NCBI GenBank assembly: GCA_910586865.1
Contig: CAJUIY010000050.1
Span: 1 to 11,832 of the forward strand
Source: an uncultured Bacilli bacterium
GTDB taxonomy: Bacteria > Bacillota_I > Bacilli_A > RF39 > UBA660
DNA: 11,832 nucleotides
Direction: 5' to 3'
Positions 5,413-11,832 of the stretch are shown here, in pieces (position 1 is the first letter of the stretch; every line of letters starts with the position of its first letter). The position numbers were made by a program, and so were the translations under genes. The notes under the pieces were generated by a model. It had not been told where the DNA came from. It did no database searches and saw nothing but the letters and a program-made list of their open reading frames with translations.

Positions 5413-5874
5413 TTATGAAGATATTTTATCATCCTTTATTTTTTCTAAAAACGACTCTATATTCTCTGTAAGTATTTTTGCTTTGTTATTTTTTTTAATC
5501 ATTTTACTTACCATTTTCGTCATAAGCTTATCAAAACCTTTTTGCTTTTTGAAATCCAATTCCCCACCAAAGGATTCAAGAGCAATCGCATCTTCTAATA
5601 AATCTTTCGGAATATTTTGTTCAAAATAAGTTTTAAAATTTTCTTGAAAACAACAATAAATAAAATAAGCCGTTCTCTTTCTTTTTAGGCATTCCTTATT
5701 TCTTAATATAAAATCTTTTATCTTCTTATCTAGTAATCCCATTCGAATAGGACTTCCTATGATAATACAATCATACTCTTCTATCGATTTTGATAAATTA
5801 TAAATAGAAACTACTTCCATATCTTTTCGTTTCTGTTTGATATAAGTAACACATTTCAAAAATACGGTAATCAT
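5413..5874 (-). CDS. Flavodoxin-domain protein (HemG-like), N-terminus truncated
   Basis: The 153-residue product shows the core of the flavodoxin group related to protoporphyrinogen oxidase HemG: EEYDCIIIGSPIRMG (32-46) followed by DKKIKDFI, a cysteine pair in AYFIYCCFQENF (69-80), and IALESFGGELDF (97-108) with the typical KGFDKLM. The first beta strand and the phosphate-binding loop, normally a Ser/Thr-Gly-rich segment some 8-12 residues in, are absent: the protein starts MITVFLKCVTYIK, and the KCVTYIK part corresponds to the helix that follows that loop. An in-frame TAG directly before the ATG rules out a longer N-terminus, and the nearest SD-like AAGGAAAG is about 15 bases upstream. The gene may therefore be non-functional or poorly translated. 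It is last in the operon, 21 bases after the histidine kinase gene. Any role in electron transfer is doubtful without the FMN loop. Confidence 0.72.
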   Translation of the reverse strand: MITVFLKCVTYIKQKRKDMEVVSIYNLSKSIEEYDCIIIGSPIRMGLLDKKIKDFILRNKECLKRKRTAYFIYCCFQENFKTYFEQNIPKDLLEDAIALESFGGELDFKKQKGFDKLMTKMVSKMIKKNNKAKILTENIESFLEKIKDDKISS

Positions 5875-5895
5875 CTATGGCTTTTTCTACTTTCC

Positions 5896-6777
5896 TTAAA
5901 AATTTATTCGGATTATGAAAAAACCATCCTGATAAACTGCCTTTATTTCTCCATTCATTAACTCTACAAATTGTTTGGCAATAGATAAACCTATTCCATT
6001 TGCTTTTTCAGCATTTTCTACGGTATAGTATCGATCAAATAATTTTTCTAGACTTACTTTATCTAGAATAGAGGTTCTATTTGAAAACTCTATCACACCT
6101 TCTTGATCCAACTTTATCCTAAAGTCATCTTCCCCATATTTTATTCCATTCGAGATGATATTTTCAAATACTCTTTTTACTAGACCTTCATTTAAGAATC
6201 TTTTTACTTTCACCTTGCAAATATCAATCGTTGGTGTGATATGATATTTTAAAAATAACCCATAAAAACTAGCTACCACATCTTCTAACAAGTCATTTAA
6301 AACGACTTCCTTTTTTTCCAGACTTTGAAACGTATCCATTCCCTTTGAAAAATCAAATAACTGTTCCGAAAGAAAAATTAATTCTTTGACTTTCTGATCC
6401 ATTGTCTTTAAATATTTATGTTGCTTCCTATTTAAATTCTTATCTTCTAATAAATCAAGATAACCCCTTATGGCAGTAAGAGGTGTTCTTAAATCATGTG
6501 AAATGTTAGTAATTGATGATTTTAATTCTTGGTTTCCTTGTCTATATTCGATTTCTAACTTTCGTAATTTTTTTAAGTTTTCATTTAATGTAGTAGCGAG
6601 TCTTTTTAACTCTTTGTCCTTTGTATTTAGCGTAATTAGACAATTGGTATCCGTATCAATCACTTCTGGTAATATTTGACAGATACTTTTTAGTTCTCTT
6701 TTCATGATTCTTATTTTCATGATTAAGAATATAGAAATACCACAGGTAAGTAAAAAGAAAGAAAACCAAATATTCAT
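5896..6777 (-). CDS. Sensor histidine kinase of a two-component system
   Basis: The kinase has one clear N-terminal membrane span (about 5-24, counting from the most upstream possible start at 6786), no sizeable external sensor domain, and a linker before the dimerisation domain. The H-box SHDLRTPLTAIRGYL contains the phospho-acceptor His97. The N-box is FENIISNGIKYG (about 208-218), the F-box LFDRYYT (249-255) and the G2 box NGIGLSIA (263-270). The usual DxGxG box is replaced by FSNRTS, which I have seen in related Firmicute kinases. The start is ambiguous: GTG-ATG-ATG-ATG in a row; the last ATG (6777) has the best spacing to AGAAGG. The permease gene ends a few bases upstream, so the genes are co-transcribed. 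Lacking a sensor domain, it may sense through the membrane or through the ABC transporter. The response regulator at 8601-9263 is its likely partner. Confidence 0.9.
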   Translation of the reverse strand: MNIWFSFFLLTCGISIFLIMKIRIMKRELKSICQILPEVIDTDTNCLITLNTKDKELKRLATTLNENLKKLRKLEIEYRQGNQELKSSITNISHDLRTPLTAIRGYLDLLEDKNLNRKQHKYLKTMDQKVKELIFLSEQLFDFSKGMDTFQSLEKKEVVLNDLLEDVVASFYGLFLKYHITPTIDICKVKVKRFLNEGLVKRVFENIISNGIKYGEDDFRIKLDQEGVIEFSNRTSILDKVSLEKLFDRYYTVENAEKANGIGLSIAKQFVELMNGEIKAVYQDGFFIIRINF

Positions 6778-6790
6778 CATCATCACCTTC

Positions 6791-7615
6791 TTATTTTAAT
6801 TCTTTTTTTTGGAAGAAAACGAGTCCTACACCAGTAAATATCACTATGATTCCTAAAGAGTAAAGTGGAAAAACACTTAGATTTGGTGTCGCTCTTCCCG
6901 CTATTTGAAACATTTGACCCGCTGGATTCACATCAAGCAAAGTTTTGCATAGCTTTCTCTTTTCTTTACTTGGATATTTCGGATTTGGTACTGCTTTTAT
7001 TTTCGTCTCACCATCTACCATGGATGCTTCTTGTATCGTTTTTGGAGCTTCTAAAATATTAAAACAAGTTAAGGCCACCATCATCAAGAAAAAGGCTAAC
7101 AAGATGGAAGTTATCGCTGTTATGGTTTTATTTGAAATAATCATTGCGATAAAGGTAAAAATACTAGAATATGCAATCGTAGTTACAAAGATACAACCTA
7201 ATAACATGAGCAATTCTTTAAATTCTATAGTAATACTACCGAATAGTGGTATTCCAATACAAGCAACGACTCCTAAAAATAAAAGATAGGAAAACAAGCT
7301 AGTAATAGTTACCACGATCAAATTAGATAAGTAAATATGCATTCTTTTATGACCAATTATAATTTTATTTCTGATAGTTCCATCCGAATATTCTACTCCT
7401 AAAAATAAACTAGCAAAAATAGCGATAACAATTCCTATCATAGTAGAATAATTCAACATGAGTTGTTCCACTTCTATTGAATCATGATACGTTTTCATAT
7501 CCCAATATCTCGTATAAATCATAAAGAAAGCAAGAGCAATACTAAATAGAGAAAGTATCCAAAATAATCGATTTTTTCGTAATCTTGTAAAACTAGCATC
7601 GAATAACTTAATCAT
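6791..7615 (-). CDS. ABC-2 type transporter permease
   Basis: A 274-residue integral membrane protein with six predicted spans (about 18-36, 55-73, 98-122, 136-160, 164-184 and 250-268). The motif EYSDGTIRNKII (75-86) between spans 2 and 3 is typical of ABC-2 permeases of the bacitracin/lantibiotic-resistance type. A roughly 60-residue loop rich in Lys and Pro (185-249) separates the last two spans and is probably external, a possible ligand-contact region. The ATG at 7615 is chosen over an upstream TTG because GGAGGT lies seven bases before it. It overlaps the end of the ATPase gene by eight bases, indicating translational coupling. It should pair with that ATPase to move a hydrophobic peptide, antibiotic or lipid across or out of the membrane; the substrate is unknown. 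Confidence 0.88.
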   Translation of the reverse strand: MIKLFDASFTRLRKNRLFWILSLFSIALAFFMIYTRYWDMKTYHDSIEVEQLMLNYSTMIGIVIAIFASLFLGVEYSDGTIRNKIIIGHKRMHIYLSNLIVVTITSLFSYLLFLGVVACIGIPLFGSITIEFKELLMLLGCIFVTTIAYSSIFTFIAMIISNKTITAITSILLAFFLMMVALTCFNILEAPKTIQEASMVDGETKIKAVPNPKYPSKEKRKLCKTLLDVNPAGQMFQIAGRATPNLSVFPLYSLGIIVIFTGVGLVFFQKKELK

Positions 7616-8519
7616 TCTTACTACCTCCAATTAAATTCATGTAGTAGTTCTCCAATGACTCTTCTTGTTCATGAACTTCTTCTGCAACTAAATTCTTCTT
7701 CGATAAGTCCATAATCAATTGAGACAAATTGTATTTTCCATAAACATGAATGGTTTTCGAATCGATTACTTCATAAGAAATTTGGTTTTCTTCAAAATAC
7801 TTTACGAACTCTTTTTGGTTCTTTACTTTTAACTTTATTTTATGTTTCATTTTTTTCATCAAATCGAAACTCGTGATTTCTTTGATAATCGTTCCATGAT
7901 CCAAAAATCCATAGTGAGTAGCTATTTTCGATAATTCATCTAAATAATGACTAGATATTAAGATGGTGATTCTTTTTTCTTTATTCAGTTTTAAAATTAA
8001 CTCTCTCATTTCAATGATTCCCTGTGGATCTAAACCATTGATTGGCTCATCTAAAATTAAGAAATCAGGATTACTGGCAAGACTTATCGCAATTCCTAGT
8101 CTTTGTTTCATTCCTAAAGAAAAATTCTTTGCCTTTTTCTTTCCAGTATCTTCGAGTCCTACTAATTTTAATAATTCGTCTATGTCATCAAGATTTGGCA
8201 TTCCAACCAATTTATATTGTTCTATTAAATTATCTTTGGCACTCATTTCTTTGTAAATAGAAGGCGTCTCAATGATGGCTCCCATTCTCTTTCTAACCTT
8301 TAAGATATCACTAGGACTATCTTTTCCATAAATCGTATAAGTACCATTTGTTGGTTCTTGTAATCCACAAATAATTCGAATTAATGTCGTTTTGCCTGCT
8401 CCATTTCGTCCAATTAGACCATATATCGCACCCTTTTCAATATGAATATTGACATCATTTAAGGCTTTAAAATTTTTATATTTCTTTTCAAGCTGATTCG
8501 TTTCTAAAACGATTTCCAT
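7608..8519 (-). CDS. ABC transporter ATPase, BcrA/lantibiotic-immunity type
   Basis: The 303-residue ATPase has Walker A GRNGAGKT (37-44), signature SLGMKQR (134-140), Walker B FLILDE (153-158) and switch His191 (SSHYLDEL). The Q-loop glutamine is replaced by Glu84 (GAIIETPSIY), a known trait of the bacitracin/lantibiotic immunity group. A C-terminal extension of about 100 residues follows the ATPase core. The ATG at 8519 has AGGAG seven bases upstream; a longer reading to 8540 would swallow this SD. The gene opens the transporter-kinase operon, directly downstream of the four GTTAAGA repeats, which suggests control by the neighbouring response regulator. Likely role: self-protection against, or export of, antimicrobial peptides. 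Confidence 0.92.
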   Translation of the reverse strand: MEIVLETNQLEKKYKNFKALNDVNIHIEKGAIYGLIGRNGAGKTTLIRIICGLQEPTNGTYTIYGKDSPSDILKVRKRMGAIIETPSIYKEMSAKDNLIEQYKLVGMPNLDDIDELLKLVGLEDTGKKKAKNFSLGMKQRLGIAISLASNPDFLILDEPINGLDPQGIIEMRELILKLNKEKRITILISSHYLDELSKIATHYGFLDHGTIIKEITSFDLMKKMKHKIKLKVKNQKEFVKYFEENQISYEVIDSKTIHVYGKYNLSQLIMDLSKKNLVAEEVHEQEESLENYYMNLIGGSKND

Positions 8520-8545
8520 AATCTCTCTCCTTTCTAACATCCATT

Positions 8546-8551
8546 TTAATA
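8546..8551 (-). promoter_or_regulatory. Possible -10 of the ABC-kinase operon
   Basis: TATTAA on the minus strand lies just after the last GTTAAGA repeat, with TTAACC of the second repeat 18 bases upstream as a poor -35. A weak core promoter beside activator boxes would fit response-regulator activation. Confidence 0.35.
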
Positions 8552-8558
8552 GAAAAGT

Positions 8559-8599
8559 GTTAAGAAAATGGTTAAGAATTTGTTAAGATTTTGTTAAAA
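8559..8599. promoter_or_regulatory. Four direct repeats, probable response-regulator operator
   Basis: GTTAAGA occurs at 8559, 8571 and 8582, and GTTAAAA at 8593, with start-to-start spacing of 12, 11 and 11 bases. On the minus strand the unit reads TTAAC at one helical turn, like the tandem TTAACA boxes of PhoP-type OmpR-family regulators. The array lies between the response-regulator gene and the ATPase gene and ends two bases from the regulator's stop codon. Confidence 0.7.
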
Positions 8600-8600
8600 T

Positions 8601-9263
8601 TTACTCTTTTATTTTAAAACCAATTCCCCAAATGGATTCGATATACTCCACATTAGTGTGCTTTCGAATCTTTCTCCTAATATTACTGATATGTACTCTT
8701 AAAGAGGCTTCATCACAATCTTCGGTATCCATTCGTATCCAATCTAATAATTTATTTTTAGTAATTACTTGAGTAGGATTTAATAATAGTTGTTTGATGA
8801 TGGCGTATTCGGTTTTCGTAAGAATAATTTTTTCCTTAGAAACCAAAAGAGTATGATGATCATTTTCCAATTCTAATTCTTTGTATCGTAATTTCTCAGG
8901 TAAACGAAATTTTGCGTTTTTTCTTAATTGAACTTCGATTCTTGCTAGTAACTCCTTACTATCAAAAGGTTTTGTGATATAGTCACTTGCTCCTTTTAAT
9001 AAACAGTTTACTTTATCATCGCTACTTGCTTTTGCACTTAAGACAATCATAGGAATATCTTTTATTTTAGTAATCATCTCTTCTCCACTCATTCCCGGTA
9101 ACATAAGATCAAGTAAGATTAAATCATAGGATTCTTTTTCTAGTAACAATAACGCTTCGGTCCCCGAATAAGCATGATAAGTAAGATAACCATTTGCTTT
9201 TAATAATTCTTGTAAAATATGATGAGTACTACTATCATCTTCTACGATTAATATTTTTTTCAT
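8601..9263 (-). CDS. OmpR-family response regulator
   Basis: The 220-residue protein has an N-terminal receiver domain with acidic pair Asp9-Asp10, phospho-acceptor Asp52 (LILLDLMLPG), Ser76 at the switch position and Lys98 (ITKPFD). A C-terminal winged-helix DNA-binding domain spans about 130-220, with ILTKTEYAIIKQLL and the recognition region ASLRVHISNIRRKI. It ends in the usual YIESIWGIGFKIKE. The ATG at 9263 follows GGGTGA at good spacing; a GTG three codons upstream sits too close to that SD. It probably receives phosphate from the kinase at 5896-6777 and binds the GTTAAGA repeats just downstream to switch on the ABC transporter. Its own promoter is not clear in the 61-base gap to the ferredoxin gene, so it may share that transcript. 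Confidence 0.93.
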   Translation of the reverse strand: MKKILIVEDDSSTHHILQELLKANGYLTYHAYSGTEALLLLEKESYDLILLDLMLPGMSGEEMITKIKDIPMIVLSAKASSDDKVNCLLKGASDYITKPFDSKELLARIEVQLRKNAKFRLPEKLRYKELELENDHHTLLVSKEKIILTKTEYAIIKQLLLNPTQVITKNKLLDWIRMDTEDCDEASLRVHISNIRRKIRKHTNVEYIESIWGIGFKIKE

Positions 9264-9324
9264 TTTTCTCACCCTTTTTGTATACGAAATATCGACTAGA
9301 AAAGATTCTTATAAAAAGATAATT

Positions 9325-9789
9325 CTAACAGTTCATTTTTTCAATAACAAAGACTTTTTTAGGACAAAGTACCATACATTTGCCACAAGCAATACATTTT
9401 GTCTCGTCCACTTCAGGTACCTCTTTCTCTTTTTGAGATAAGGCATTAACTGGGCAAATAGGAACTGCTTTACACCGATGATTTTTTGGACATTTTTCTT
9501 TTCTGATAGATAGCTTTTGCTCTATTTTCTTACTCTTATTATGATTTACTTTATGAGCAGTAATAATCGTATAACTACTAGCATTAATAGTAATCTTAAT
9601 GGAATCCATCTCACAATACCAATTTTTTCCTTCTTGATAGATGAGACAATTCTTATCTAAAATTTTAGAAATACAATATTTTACAACATCGTTAGTATCT
9701 AAACAGAGATTCTTTTTTATACGAACAACACCTAAATCAGTGGTATGAATTTTATCTAAATTTGATAACAATTCTACTTTTTTTGCCAT
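9325..9789 (-). CDS. DUF3781 domain fused to a ferredoxin-like 4Fe-4S domain
   Basis: The 154-residue protein joins two domains. Residues 1-82 match DUF3781 as I know it: LDKIHTTDLGVVRIKKNL, VKYCISKILDKN, YQEGKNWYCEMDSIKITINA and YTIITAHK; its function is unknown. After a short Lys-rich linker come the cysteines: Cys100, 106 and 112 (CPKNHRC, then CPVNAL), and a canonical CIACGKCMVLCP (Cys132, 135, 138, 142). The second set can hold a 4Fe-4S cluster; the first has only three widely spaced cysteines, as in small ferredoxins of the CPxxHxC type, so a second cluster is uncertain. The ATG at 9789 has GGAG eight bases upstream; a GTG at 9798 is a poorer choice. Electron transfer is likely, partner unknown. 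The flavodoxin-like gene downstream is separated by four genes. Confidence 0.85.
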   Translation of the reverse strand: MAKKVELLSNLDKIHTTDLGVVRIKKNLCLDTNDVVKYCISKILDKNCLIYQEGKNWYCEMDSIKITINASSYTIITAHKVNHNKSKKIEQKLSIRKEKCPKNHRCKAVPICPVNALSQKEKEVPEVDETKCIACGKCMVLCPKKVFVIEKMNC

Positions 9790-9838
9790 TTTATTCACTC
9801 CATCCTAAATTTCTTTTAAAATTCGCTTAGTCCAAGTT

Positions 9839-9847
9839 ATTATAGCA
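9839..9847 (-). promoter_or_regulatory. Extended -10 promoter of the DUF3781-ferredoxin gene
   Basis: TGCTATAAT on the minus strand (9847-9839) is a perfect TATAAT with the TGn extension, about 50 bases upstream of the ATG. No good -35 is present at 17 bases, as is common for extended -10 promoters. It may also serve the response regulator. Confidence 0.6.
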
Positions 9848-9932
9848 TAAAATTTAGAAGACTATCTTTTTATGGCCTTTTTTATGTTGGAAGTTAATGG
9901 AAATAACACTTTCTTTTCTATTATCCATGTTA

Positions 9933-11669
9933 TTATATACTTAAATCTTTTTCATATAAATTTTTATAAAATTTGCATTTTTTTAATAAATTCTTATGAG
10001 AGCCACTACTAATTACTTTTCCATCATTTACAACAAATATTTTATCACTATCGACTACAGTTGATAGTCTATGTGCAACAATTAGGATTGTATATTCTCC
10101 TTTTAAATTTTCAATTGCCCTTTGAATTTCGCTTTGCGTTTCATTATCTAAGGCGGATGTTGCTTCATCAAACAAAATAATCTCTGTTTTCATCAACAAC
10201 GCTCTAGCAATTGCTAATCTTTGCTTTTGCCCTCCAGATAAAATAACACCATTCTCACCGATGATTGTCTCATATTGATTTTTCAAAGACATGATAAAAT
10301 CATCAATGCAAGCAATTTTACATGCATTTCTAATATCTTCCATAGTAGCATCTTCTTTTGCTAATAGTAAATTATCTTTAATAGAAAAATTAAAAATATA
10401 TGGATTTTGAGTAATAATAGACATATTATTTCTTATAGAATCCCCATCCAAATCATTTATATTATATCCATCTAATAATATTTCTCCATCATTAATAGAA
10501 TATAATCTAGTTATTAAACTAAATATAGTAGTCTTTCCAGCACCACTTTTCCCTACAAAAGCAACTTTTTCATTTGGCTGGATTTCAAAATCCATCCCAT
10601 CTATCACATTATTATCCTCATGATAACCGAATTTTACATGCTTAAATTTGATACTTCCAGATAGGTTTTTTATACTTACTAATCCAAATTTTTCTTTTTT
10701 AAATTTCTTATCATCAATTACTTCATAAATTCTATTAGAGGCTACTACAAACTTTTTATTATATTCCAATAATTGAACAACGCCTAACAATAGATTTTTT
10801 ATTTCTGTTTGATAATTGTATATAATTACAAAAGTAGGAATTGTTAATAAATTCTTATCATATAATAAACATCCAAATATGATAAAAACAAAATCACATA
10901 TCATTCTTACATTATTTTCTAAATAATTGTAGATTCTTTGAATATTAAGCATTCTTATTTCTTCATTAGAGGCTTCTACAATCTTACTTGTAGTTTGTTT
11001 CAAAATAGAATGAGAAGCATTTAAGACCTTAATATCTCTAATACCTCTAACAAGTTCTCCCGTTAAACCTGTCTTCTTTTCTTGTATTTTTTTTACATTT
11101 TCTTGTATAGCATATTGTTTACTTAATCTTTTTTTATTAATAACAAAAATACAAATAGAAGTAATAACTGCATAGATAAATAAATATTTATTTAATATCA
11201 AAATAGCAACTAAAACACCAATATTAGAGATGACATAAGAAGTCCAATAAGTATATTCCATAAACATAGCTGAAATATCTTGTGTATCTTTATTTAAACG
11301 ATCAATAAATACACCTGATGACACTTTATCAATTTCTCTTATTTCTAGTTTCAAAGTTTCTCTTGCTACTGCTACTTGTAAATTAACCAATGTTTTTTGG
11401 TAAATTTTTTGATATAAAAATCCTTTAAAATAATATATAATATATAATACAAATTCAATAACTAGTACTGCAATTGCTGATAATATTAACTGTTTTATAA
11501 TACCATTTGTAATATTTAAAATAACATTAGCGGAAATCAATGGTAAAATAGCACTAATAATAGCTTCTATAATACTAACTGATGCATAGCCAATTAAATT
11601 TGCTTTACAATCCTTTAGATATATCCAAGTCTTTTTTATATTTCTAATAAAATTGGCCTTATCTTCCAT
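9933..11669 (-). CDS. ABC exporter half-transporter (membrane domain fused to ATPase)
   Basis: A 578-residue type I exporter: six membrane spans in the first ~310 residues, then an ATPase with Walker A GKSGAGKT (373-380), Q-loop Gln421 (ITQNPYIF), signature LSGGQKQR (477-484), Walker B ILFDE (498-502) and switch His533 (VAHRLS). All catalytic residues are intact, so it should act as a homodimer, or with a partner outside the window, exporting a lipid, drug or peptide; no N-terminal peptidase domain is present. The ATG at 11669 is chosen because AAGGGA lies 11 bases upstream and an upstream ATG at 11705 has no SD. If 11705 is used the protein is 12 residues longer. The gene has its own promoter and a long leader, and no accessory genes adjoin it. 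Confidence 0.9.
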   Translation of the reverse strand: MEDKANFIRNIKKTWIYLKDCKANLIGYASVSIIEAIISAILPLISANVILNITNGIIKQLILSAIAVLVIEFVLYIIYYFKGFLYQKIYQKTLVNLQVAVARETLKLEIREIDKVSSGVFIDRLNKDTQDISAMFMEYTYWTSYVISNIGVLVAILILNKYLFIYAVITSICIFVINKKRLSKQYAIQENVKKIQEKKTGLTGELVRGIRDIKVLNASHSILKQTTSKIVEASNEEIRMLNIQRIYNYLENNVRMICDFVFIIFGCLLYDKNLLTIPTFVIIYNYQTEIKNLLLGVVQLLEYNKKFVVASNRIYEVIDDKKFKKEKFGLVSIKNLSGSIKFKHVKFGYHEDNNVIDGMDFEIQPNEKVAFVGKSGAGKTTIFSLITRLYSINDGEILLDGYNINDLDGDSIRNNMSIITQNPYIFNFSIKDNLLLAKEDATMEDIRNACKIACIDDFIMSLKNQYETIIGENGVILSGGQKQRLAIARALLMKTEIILFDEATSALDNETQSEIQRAIENLKGEYTILIVAHRLSTVVDSDKIFVVNDGKVISSGSHKNLLKKCKFYKNLYEKDLSI

Positions 11670-11771
11670 ATATTTTTCATTCCCTTCATAATATGATAGT
11701 ACCATTAACCACGACTATATCAATTCACTTATCTTTTGTTTTTTATTTTTATGGGATCTTTTACATAGAAA

Positions 11772-11786
11772 AAGTCTATTAGACTT
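11772..11786 (-). other. Hairpin in the ABC exporter leader, possible attenuator
   Basis: AAGTCT (minus strand, 11786-11781), loop AAT, AGACTT (11777-11772): a six-pair core extendable by G-U and A-U pairs, followed by TTT. It lies between the promoter and the gene, about 100 bases before the start codon. It could be an attenuator or just a leader hairpin; the short T-run makes termination weak. Confidence 0.4.
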
Positions 11787-11799
11787 CTTGCGTAACTAT

Positions 11800-11828
11800 A
11801 TTATAAGCATAAATTATAAAAATTGCAA
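11800..11828 (-). promoter_or_regulatory. Promoter of the ABC exporter gene
   Basis: TTGCAA (11828-11823) and perfect TATAAT (11805-11800) are separated by exactly 17 bases on the minus strand. The expected start near 11793 gives a leader of about 125 bases before the ATG at 11669. Confidence 0.7.
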
Positions 11829-11832
11829 AATA

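Noticed and set aside
6945..7289. A 114-codon plus-strand open frame inside the permease gene.
   Set aside because: The minus-strand permease has clear ABC-2 features, coupling and an SD; the opposite frame has none.
8559..8599. The GTTAAGA repeats as a CRISPR array or origin iterons.
   Set aside because: The units are 7 bases with 4-5 base gaps, far too short for CRISPR, and no replication gene is nearby; a response-regulator operator fits better.

Overview
The window looks like the chromosome of a low-G+C, Gram-positive (Bacillota-type) bacterium. The DNA is visibly AT-rich and the Shine-Dalgarno (SD) sites are strong (AGGAGG-like). There is a lipoprotein with a typical lipobox, a Gly-X-Y collagen-like protein, and a bacitracin/lantibiotic-type ABC transporter beside an OmpR-type two-component system. 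TGA is used as a stop (Nudix gene, small peptide gene) and TGG codes Trp, so the standard bacterial code applies and Mycoplasma code 4 does not. A gut Erysipelotrichia- or Clostridia-like host is an inference from gene types only.

Layout. A plus-strand lipoprotein gene (124-1776) has its own promoter and terminator. Nearly everything else is on the minus strand. Reading right to left: an ABC exporter (about 11669-9933) behind a leader with a hairpin; a DUF3781-ferredoxin fusion (9789-9325); a response regulator (9263-8601); a BcrA-type ATPase, an ABC-2 permease, a histidine kinase and a short flavodoxin-like gene (8519-5413). The response regulator is separated from the ATPase gene by four GTTAAGA direct repeats at 11-12 bp spacing, a likely operator. 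Next comes a roughly 740-base stretch without a conventional gene. Then a Nudix hydrolase, an HD-domain protein, an unrecognised 241-residue protein and a Cdd1-type helix-hairpin-helix protein (4670-2496) lie close together. Last is a collagen-like gene broken by a +1 frameshift (2388-2013).

The most interesting part is 4933-5263, in the apparently empty stretch. It has every sequence element expected of a type I toxin-antitoxin locus: a promoter, a sequestered SD, a 30-residue hydrophobic peptide gene, and a convergent antisense RNA with its own promoter and intrinsic terminator that overlaps the 3' end of the peptide mRNA. The mRNA's predicted 5' end is complementary to its own 3' end, right up to a T-run, which suggests a fold-back structure. 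Strand-specific G-U pairs favour RNA structure in the mRNA stem and in the antisense terminator. No family was recognised for the peptide; the assignment rests on architecture.

How the parts may work together: the two-component system probably senses a cell-envelope stress or peptide and drives the adjacent ABC transporter through the repeat operator. The Nudix and HD genes overlap by 4 bases and are probably translationally coupled. Several transcription units are packed so tightly that a terminator overlaps the next promoter (2461-2497 and 5230-5263).
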